In this document: positions 58,314 to 64,000 of the stretch, in pieces
Layout: the number at the start of each line of letters is the position of its first letter
Position numbering within the stretch: position 1 is the first letter of the stretch
DNA from: Lycorma delicatula
Lineage: Eukaryota > Arthropoda > Insecta > Hemiptera > Fulgoridae
DNA: 64,000 nucleotides
Assembly (NCBI RefSeq): GCF_047948215.1
Contig: NC_134465.1
Coordinates: forward strand, 18,992,022 to 19,056,021
Direction of reading: 5' to 3'
Notes under the pieces: generated by a model
Databases searched by the model: none
Seen by the model: the letters and a program-made list of their open reading frames with translations, nothing else
Told to the model about the DNA's origin: nothing
Translations under genes and position numbers: made by a program

Positions 58314-58370
58314 CCACCGGGTTGGTCTAGTGGTGAACGCGTCTTCCCAAATCAGTCGATTTGGAAGTCG
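58314..58370 (+). repeat. SINE A head fragment
   Basis: CCACCGGGTTGGTCTAGTGG to TTTGGAAGTCGA; the copy stops before the B box. Confidence 0.8.
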
Positions 58371-58394
58371 ATATGTATATAGATTAAATGAACA

Positions 58395-58980
58395 CGATTG
58401 AAAGTTAGATAAAACTTTTAAAAAATAAACATTACGGAACTTCACAAAATTTAACTTTTCCCTTTCTCCCCGCGGATAAAACGGTCCAGTAGTTTTTTAG
58501 TCTACAGCGAGCAAACATACGAACATTGTCTTTTATATATACAGAAAAAGAAAATGTGTTTGTATACTTGCTTGTTTCGTAAATAAATTTCAACAACGTC
58601 GTCACCTAGCGGGGTATAGTGTTTGCAAAAACTTTCTTTTCGCGTAACTAATATATTATTCTGAATACGAGCCAAATCGTTCCATAGATACAATTTTTCC
58701 AAATATCTCAATCCCAGCTTCATGTAGCGGGTCCATTATTTGCAGAGGTATTTCTTTCCATGTAAGTAACACGTATACCGAATAAGAGTCGAATCGGACC
58801 ATAAATACAATTTTAATAAATATCAAGACCCCTGTGCCACCTAGCGGGTTCAGAGTAATTTAAAAACCTTCGTGGGCGTGCTCACAACTCACCAAAGTTT
58901 CATCGCAATCCGATGAATGGTACAGGAACGCATACGAGATAAACAAACATTAATCTATATATATATATATATATATATAC
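58395..58980 (-). repeat. Decayed non-coding repeat, Helitron-like
   Basis: 58395-58530 is the inverse of the flanks of the G/A-rich repeat at 47.1 kb. Downstream are three spaced blocks around a (C)ACCTAGCGGG(T/G) motif (about 58605, 58720 with TGTAGCGGGT, 58837), so part of it is an internal tandem. Ends in an (AT)n tract at 58959-58980. Class uncertain. Confidence 0.4.
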
Positions 58981-59464
58981 ATATACAAGATTTAAAAAGA
59001 AATTATTTAAATTTCTAGTGACATGTTCGACAGTAAAAAGAAACCAATTACAATTAATATATTTGTAAATATACAAAGTGAACATGGATGGAAAATTTAG
59101 AGAAAAATATTTTTAATAATTTAATATTCAAAAATATTTCTCCATCAAAAATTCCAAAAAAGGGAGCAGTAGTTTTTAAGGAGGCATACGAAATTATAAT
59201 GTAACAAATACCTCAAAACTTCCTAGGATAAGAGTAATAATGCAGAAAAATAATAAGTTACTATTTTCTAAGAAAATTAAGTTTTTCATTCCTTAACTTT
59301 TTTTCTTAAATATAACGTTCCGTTGCGAAAAAGTATCTTAGATAAAATAACTGTCAAGTCAGATCTTCGTTTGACATTCTTTAACTTGAAACATGTAAAT
59401 TTGATTTTATAAAGAAATGCGAAAGGTAAAATCAGTAAAAGAAAAAAAAGATTATAGTAAATGA
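58981..59464. other. AT-rich, no gene
   Basis: Nothing recognised. Confidence 0.5.
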
Positions 59465-59474
59465 AATGGAAAGT

Positions 59475-60671
59475 GTTTTTTTTTTTTTTGTCTTCAGTCA
59501 TTTGACTGGTTTGATGCAGCTCTCCAAGATTCCCTATCTAGTGCTAGTCGTTTCATTTCAGTATACCCTCTACATCCTACATCCCCAACAATTTGTTTTA
59601 CATACTCCAAACGTGGCCTGCCTACACAATTTTTCCCTTCTACCTGTCCTTCCAATATTGAAGTGACTATTCCAGGATGCCTTAGTATGTGGCCTATAAG
59701 TCTGTCTCTTTCTTTTAACTATATTTTTCCAAATGCTTCTTTCTTCATCTATTTGCCGCAATACCTCTTCATTTGTCACTTTATCCACCCATCTGATTTT
59801 TAACATTCTCCTATAGCACCACATTTCAAAAGCTTCTAATCTTTTCTTCTCAGATACTCCGATCGTCCAAGTTTCACTTCCATATAAAGCGACACTCCAA
59901 ACATACACTTTCAAAAATCATTTCCTGACATTTAAATTAATTTTTGATGTAAACAAATTATATTTCTTACTGAAGGCTCGTTTAGCTTGTGCTATTCGGC
60001 ATTTTATATCGCTCCTGCTTCGTCCATCTTTAGTAATTTTACTTCCCAAATAACAAAATTCTTCTACCTCCATAATCTTTTCTCCTCCTATTTTCACATT
60101 CAGCGGTCCATCTTTGTTATTTCTACTACATTTCATTACTTTTGTTTTGTTCTTGTTTATTTTCACGCGATAGTTCTTGCGTAGGACTTCATCTATGCCG
60201 TTCATTGTTTCTTCTAAATCCTTTTTACTCTCGGCTAGAATTACTATATCATCAGCAAATCGTAGCATCTTTATCTTTTCACCTTGTACTGTTACTCCGA
60301 ATCTAAATTGTTCTTTAACATCATTAACTGCTAGTTCCATGTAAAGATTAAAAAGTAACGGAGATAGGGAACATCCTTGTCGGACTCCCTTTCTTATTAG
60401 GGCTTCTTTCTTATGTTCTTCAATTGTTATTGTTGCTGTTTGGTTCCTGTACATGTTAGCAATTGTTCTTCTATCTCTGTATTTGAACCCTAATTTTTTT
60501 AAAATGCTGAACATTTTATTCCAGTCTACGTTATCGAAAGCCTTTTCTAGGTCTATAAACGCCAAGTATGTTGGTTTGTTTTTCTTTAATCTTCCTTCTA
60601 CTATTAATGTGAGGCCTAAAATTGCTTCCCTTGTCCCTATACTTTTCCTGAAACCAAATTGGTCTTCTCCT
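59475..60671 (-). mobile_element. RTE-like LINE, best-preserved copy, with TSD
   Basis: Flanked by a perfect 10-bp duplication AATGGAAAGT (59465-59474 and 60672-60681). Poly(T) at 59476-59489 is the poly(A) tail on minus. The copy is 5'-truncated within the fingers of the reverse transcriptase. It retains the family 3' end (ATCAAACCAGTCAAATGACT then GAAGAC). At about 1.2 kb it is a typical dead-on-arrival insertion, but it is recent enough that most of the frame is open. Confidence 0.92.
59918..60671 (-). pseudogene. RTE-like reverse transcriptase, N-truncated, open frame
   Basis: Minus strand, open from the truncation point: GEDQFGFRKSIGTREAILGL, AFIDLEKAFDNVDWNKMFSI (motif A Asp), RKGVRQGCSLSPLLFNLYME (motif B), MLRFADDIVILAESKKDLEE (motif C with FADD), KINKNKTKVMKCSRNNKDGP, then EFCYLGSKITKDGRSRSDIK and AKRAFSKKYNLFTSKINLN. 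All RT catalytic motifs are intact. The frame stops at 59918, and the continuation in another frame at 59914-59570 (YVWSVALYGSETWTIGVSEK, LEAFEMWCYRRMLKIRWVDK) shows a frameshift. The endonuclease half was never copied. Confidence 0.9.
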
Positions 60672-61370
60672 AATGGAAAGTTTATTAAAGAAAAAAAAAA
60701 TAGATGACGTAAGAGACCGGTACAAAGTAGACAACAATGGAAACGTGTATCAAATCAATAAAGCAAATGAAACTAAAAATCTCTAATATCAATTTTTCAG
60801 TTTTAATTTTTTTTTTTTTTTTTTTTTGCTTGCCATGACAAAAATCGTTATGGTGAATTATATTACAGTTGATAACGTAAGAAAAATATTAAAATTTCAA
60901 AAGAAAAACTAATTTGGTTAAAATTTATAGATTTAGGCTTATATTTGTTTAAGCTTTTACATGGTACCGAAAATCATAAAGTTTTTTAAATAACAATATT
61001 TTACGTCTGTTAGAGTACTTTTTTTTTAACTGAAAGGTTAAACCACGAACCGTAAAAAAAGACTTCCTAGATTTAACTTTGTTTTATTTATTTTACCACA
61101 TAGTTAAATGATTAATTTTTACTAAAAGGACATTTTAACAAAAGAAATTTTCTTTATAATTAAAAATAAATGTTGTTTTATTCAATGAAAATATTTAATT
61201 TAAAAAAGTAAAACTAAACATTTTCCAGACTTTTATATGAACATGTTTTTTTTTTTACTGCTAGATGCCAACCTACCAGAGGTTACCAACAACACACGAT
61301 CCAAATGACAAGTTATCCAAGCGAATACAAGACACGTGGAGGCCCGTTAAAGTAAAAGACACTCCGCTTT
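60672..61370. other. AT-rich, no gene
   Basis: Nothing recognised apart from a T-run at 60810. Confidence 0.5.
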
Positions 61371-61672
61371 TCTTTCTCTTTCGTTTTTAGCCTCCGGTAA
61401 TTACCTTTCAGATAATTCTTCAGAAAATGAATAAGGATGATATGTATGAGTGTAAATGAAGTGTAGTCTAGTACAGTCTCAGTTCGACCGTTCCTGAGAT
61501 GTGTGGTTAATTGAAACCCGACCACCAAAAAACACCGGTATCCACGATCTACTATTCAAATCCGTGTAAAAATAACTGGCTTTACTAGGACATGAACGCT
61601 GGAACTCTCGACTTCCAAATCGACTGATTTTGAGAAGACGCGTTCACCACTAGACCAATCCGGTGGGTTAAA
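61371..61672 (-). repeat. SINE A copy, minus
   Basis: Complete copy. Flanks TAAAAGACACTCC and TTAAAGGACTCTCC may be a diverged TSD. Confidence 0.9.
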
Positions 61673-61679
61673 GGACTCT

Positions 61680-61730
61680 CCCCTGGGCTGTGAAATACTT
61701 AACGGCAGGATCCGGCCCGGGGAGAAGAAA
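61680..61730 (+). repeat. R1-like 3'-region fragment
   Basis: TCCCCTGGGCT and GATCCGGCCCGGGGAGAAG parallel the GC-rich part at 24.55-24.60 kb, ending in an A run. Confidence 0.45.
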
Positions 61731-61736
61731 AAAAAC

Positions 61737-61795
61737 TACGAAAGAATACCGGTATCCGCGATCTAGAATTGAAAGTCAGAATTAGCCGTTTTTTT
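61737..61795 (-). repeat. SINE A internal fragment
   Basis: GAATACCGGTATCCGCGATC on plus is the inverse of the SINE A body; only about 55 bp remain. Confidence 0.65.
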
Positions 61796-61800
61796 TATTT

Positions 61801-61937
61801 TTTATTTTTTACGGTCCACCGTTAGATATTGCTTCAGAGGATGAGATGAACGATTTGTAGCGTGTACGAAAATCCGTACCTGACTGGGATTCGAATGAAA
61901 GGCCGAGACGCTACCACTCGCGCCACGGAGGCAAGCT
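61801..61937 (-). repeat. SINE B copy, minus, deleted head
   Basis: Tail TACGGTCCACCGTTAGATAT, body, B-box-like GGGATTCGAAT with about 17 bp lost between it and GAAAGGCCGA, and head ending GCCACGGAGGCAAGC. The head abuts repeat C. Confidence 0.75.
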
Positions 61938-62075
61938 ACAATTACAGTCTGACTTAATTTTACCGAACCGCCGAAATCAGGACGAAATCATGCGCCAGCC
62001 GATACTCACTATATAAGCGTTTCGGAACGTATGATGTCCTGAAAATTTGTTACATTCTTCGTAAACCATTTTATA
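61938..62075 (-). repeat. Repeat C head, copy 7
   Basis: Minus orientation with TTACCGAACCGCCGAAATCA, CGCCAGCCGATACTCAC and the outer end TGAAAATTTGTTACATTCTT. A SINE B sits at the same internal point where SINE A sits in copies 5 and 6. Confidence 0.72.
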
Positions 62076-62999
62076 TATTAAGTAAAAAAAAATTAATTGT
62101 ATTATAAAAACGTATCGATTCGTAATATTTAATAGCATGCAGAAATGATACAACCGCTTATCCTTTACTACTATTATATTGGTGAAGCGGGTACCAATAA
62201 AAACCTGAATAGCTTCTATTACTGATCTCTATAACGAAATTGTAAAACCGCAGAAAACCTATTTCGGTGAACAATAGAATCGGAAATGAACTTCTCCCAC
62301 ACAAACAATCTATCTCTAAAATCATTCGGATTTTAATTTCACGTTTTATTACTATAAATTATTTTTAACAACCGCAATATTAAACTGTGCATTATGCAAC
62401 AGTTATAAATTTATATAATATAAAAATAATAATAATAATTATAATTTTACGTATGATTATATTTGATTAAAATAAAATTACCGTAAAAAATATATCCTTC
62501 CATAAATTCATGTTAGAAAATCCATACCTGCAACAAAAAAAAAAAAATTAATTGAAAACAATGCTCTAAATTTTAATTACCATTTTCAGGGGAAAAAAAC
62601 AATATTATTTTTTAAAAAATCATTTTAGAGAGTAAAATAAATTATTTAGGAAAATTCAATAAGTCCTAGGAATCACCGTCAAATTAGGGGGAGCACTCGT
62701 AAATTTTCCAGTAACGGAAAGTACGATTTTGTATTATAGCAGACCCCAAGAATATGGTCCATGCCATAGGCAGCTACACGAAAATGTGAAAAAGCACGCG
62801 CTGGAAGGGCGAAAGAGAAGGTAATTAGTAAAAACTAATTACGTATTTGTTTCTGTGTACGTAGAAATTTAAATTAAGCACCATTGGACTACAGTGTTTT
62901 TAAGCGGATATTTTATACGATTATTATCTAATAATAATAAAAAAATATTATCTGAATATTATTATTTATTCGGTTAAACCGAATACGGGTTTTAAGCAA
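62076..62999. other. AT-rich, no gene
   Basis: Nothing recognised. Confidence 0.5.
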
Positions 63000-63909
63000 A
63001 ATGTGCTAAATACCGGGTACCGTATTCTTGAATGTGATAAGTGTAGAATTAGATTAAAACCTAAGCACGGTCAAAAATCTTAGCAGATTACTCGGTAATA
63101 TGACAGGATCCAGAGCTGCGAAGCGTAAGATTTACGCTCGCGTAGTTAATTCCATCTTACTTTACGGTATACAAGTCTGGGAAAGAGCTCTGCGTGCCGA
63201 CAAGAACAGAAGAGCCCTTGAAGGAATTCAACGGCGCATGGGCTTAAGAGTGATATGCGCATATTCTTCAGTCTCCACCGAGGCGGTATTCGTAATCGCA
63301 GGAGTTCCTCCGCTTAAACAACTGGCGGAGATGCGAGTGAATATAGCACGTGGAAAACCTTCTAAACAAGCATATGAAGAGATGCTGCGTAATTGGCAAC
63401 ATCGTTGGGATGTAGCCGACAGGGGACGATGGACACATCGTTTGATACCTTTGATCCGACCGTGGATAGAAAGGAAGTTCGGGGACATAAATTACTGGAT
63501 AACGCGATTTTTTACAGGGCATGGGTCGTTCAGGTCCTATTTATGTGCAAGACTAAGGGTAGGTAACAACAACTGTCCTTACTGTGGGGCATATGATTCC
63601 CCTGAACATGTAGTATTTGAATGTAACCGTTGGACTGAAAGCAGGCAATCCTGTGTAAGACGTATAGGGCCATTATCTACGGAGAATGTGGTGGATAAAA
63701 TGCTACTTAACGAGGATAACTTTAATGTGATCTCGTCGTTTATAACCGCAGTTATAAAGAAGAAAGATGAGGAAGCTCGTCAAGAAGAAACCGCTCGCTG
63801 ATGACGGCTTGTCGTAGGTGCAATTTCAGTTTGTCAATATTTGAGAGAATGGGCAATATTGAAATATAGCTTTGAGTGTGGTTTACACACACAAAAAAAA
63901 AAAAAAAAA
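63000..63909 (+). mobile_element. R1-clade LINE 3' end, 5'-truncated, poly(A)
   Basis: The coding part ends at 63801 and is followed by a roughly 90-bp 3' untranslated region and an A run at 63893-63909. The 5' truncation point is near 63000. Sequence upstream of the intact frame reads VKNLSRLLGNM in frame and a plausible frameshifted LDxxLRLKP-type piece before that. No TSD was recognised. Confidence 0.85.
63057..63801 (+). pseudogene. R1-clade reverse transcriptase C-terminal domain with zinc knuckle
   Basis: Open without interruption: NLSRLLGNMTGSRAAKRKIY, ARVVNSILLYGIQVWERALR (thumb-proximal S-LLYG-QVW motif), RRMGLRVICAYSSVSTEAVF, VIAGVPPLKQLAEMR, then GRWTHRLIPLIRPWIERKFG and FFTGHGSFRSYLCARLRVG. 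The terminal Cys-Cys-His-Cys knuckle is CPYCGAYDSPEHVVFECNRW. A long, undamaged frame (from 63100 a 233-codon frame starts with Met) suggests recent insertion. It is only the C-terminal part of ORF2: the catalytic RT and endonuclease are not in the window. Confidence 0.9.
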
Positions 63910-64000
63910 TTATAAAATATGTATAAAAATGTATTAATATACTGAAAACTTACAAGAGGAAATTGTTTGTTGTTGAGGGGAAGTTGATGATGGAGCTCTG

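Overview
The window is eukaryotic, AT-rich, non-coding DNA that looks like the genome of an insect (or other arthropod). I infer this from the mobile elements: several mariner/Tc1-type DNA transposon relics, Jockey-, R1- and RTE-like LINEs, a Penelope-like element with a GIY-YIG endonuclease remnant, an ISXO2-like transposase relic and at least two tRNA-derived SINE families. Simple repeats are numerous, mostly (AT)n and (GT)n. I found no convincing host gene, rRNA, functional tRNA gene or CRISPR array. The order and species cannot be fixed from this window; a hemipteran is only a guess.

Layout. 0-5 kb: a 2.2-kb mariner-like element with 68-bp TIRs, broken by a SINE and by a hAT-like MITE, then a LINE 3' end and a MITE with CTTCCTTGTAC termini. 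5-9.4 kb: a fold-back element, then a second 2.2-kb transposon holding a three-deep nest of insertions. 10-20 kb: a recurrent repeat (here 'repeat C') hit by a Jockey LINE and an RTE-like LINE, another MITE, an ISXO2-like pseudogene and a 780-bp dispersed repeat ('repeat F'). 21-25 kb: a chimeric mariner with 128-bp inverted arms and two R1-type 3' ends. 26.7-27.6 kb: an LTR-like promoter region. 29-41 kb: SINEs, MITE fragments, RTE-like LINE pieces, a transposase N-terminus and a dense C/SINE/Jockey cluster. 41-47 kb: SINEs and a Penelope relic with inverted flanking repeats. 50-59 kb: 'repeat H' copies, a mariner N-terminus, a three-module repeat and Helitron-like sequence. 59-64 kb: the best-preserved RTE-like LINE (open RT with FADD), SINE A/SINE B tandems and an R1-clade C-terminus with poly(A).

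How the parts relate. The elements form a stratigraphy. Old DNA transposons and repeat C are the base layer. LINEs and SINEs were inserted into them, and target-site duplications (TSDs) can be read at many junctions. SINE A (about 300 bp, about 14 copies) and SINE B (4 copies) have different tRNA-like heads but share a 3' tail. This fits mobilisation by a common LINE partner, which I cannot identify. All element names are my own labels, and family assignments rest on motif recognition by eye, not on database searches.
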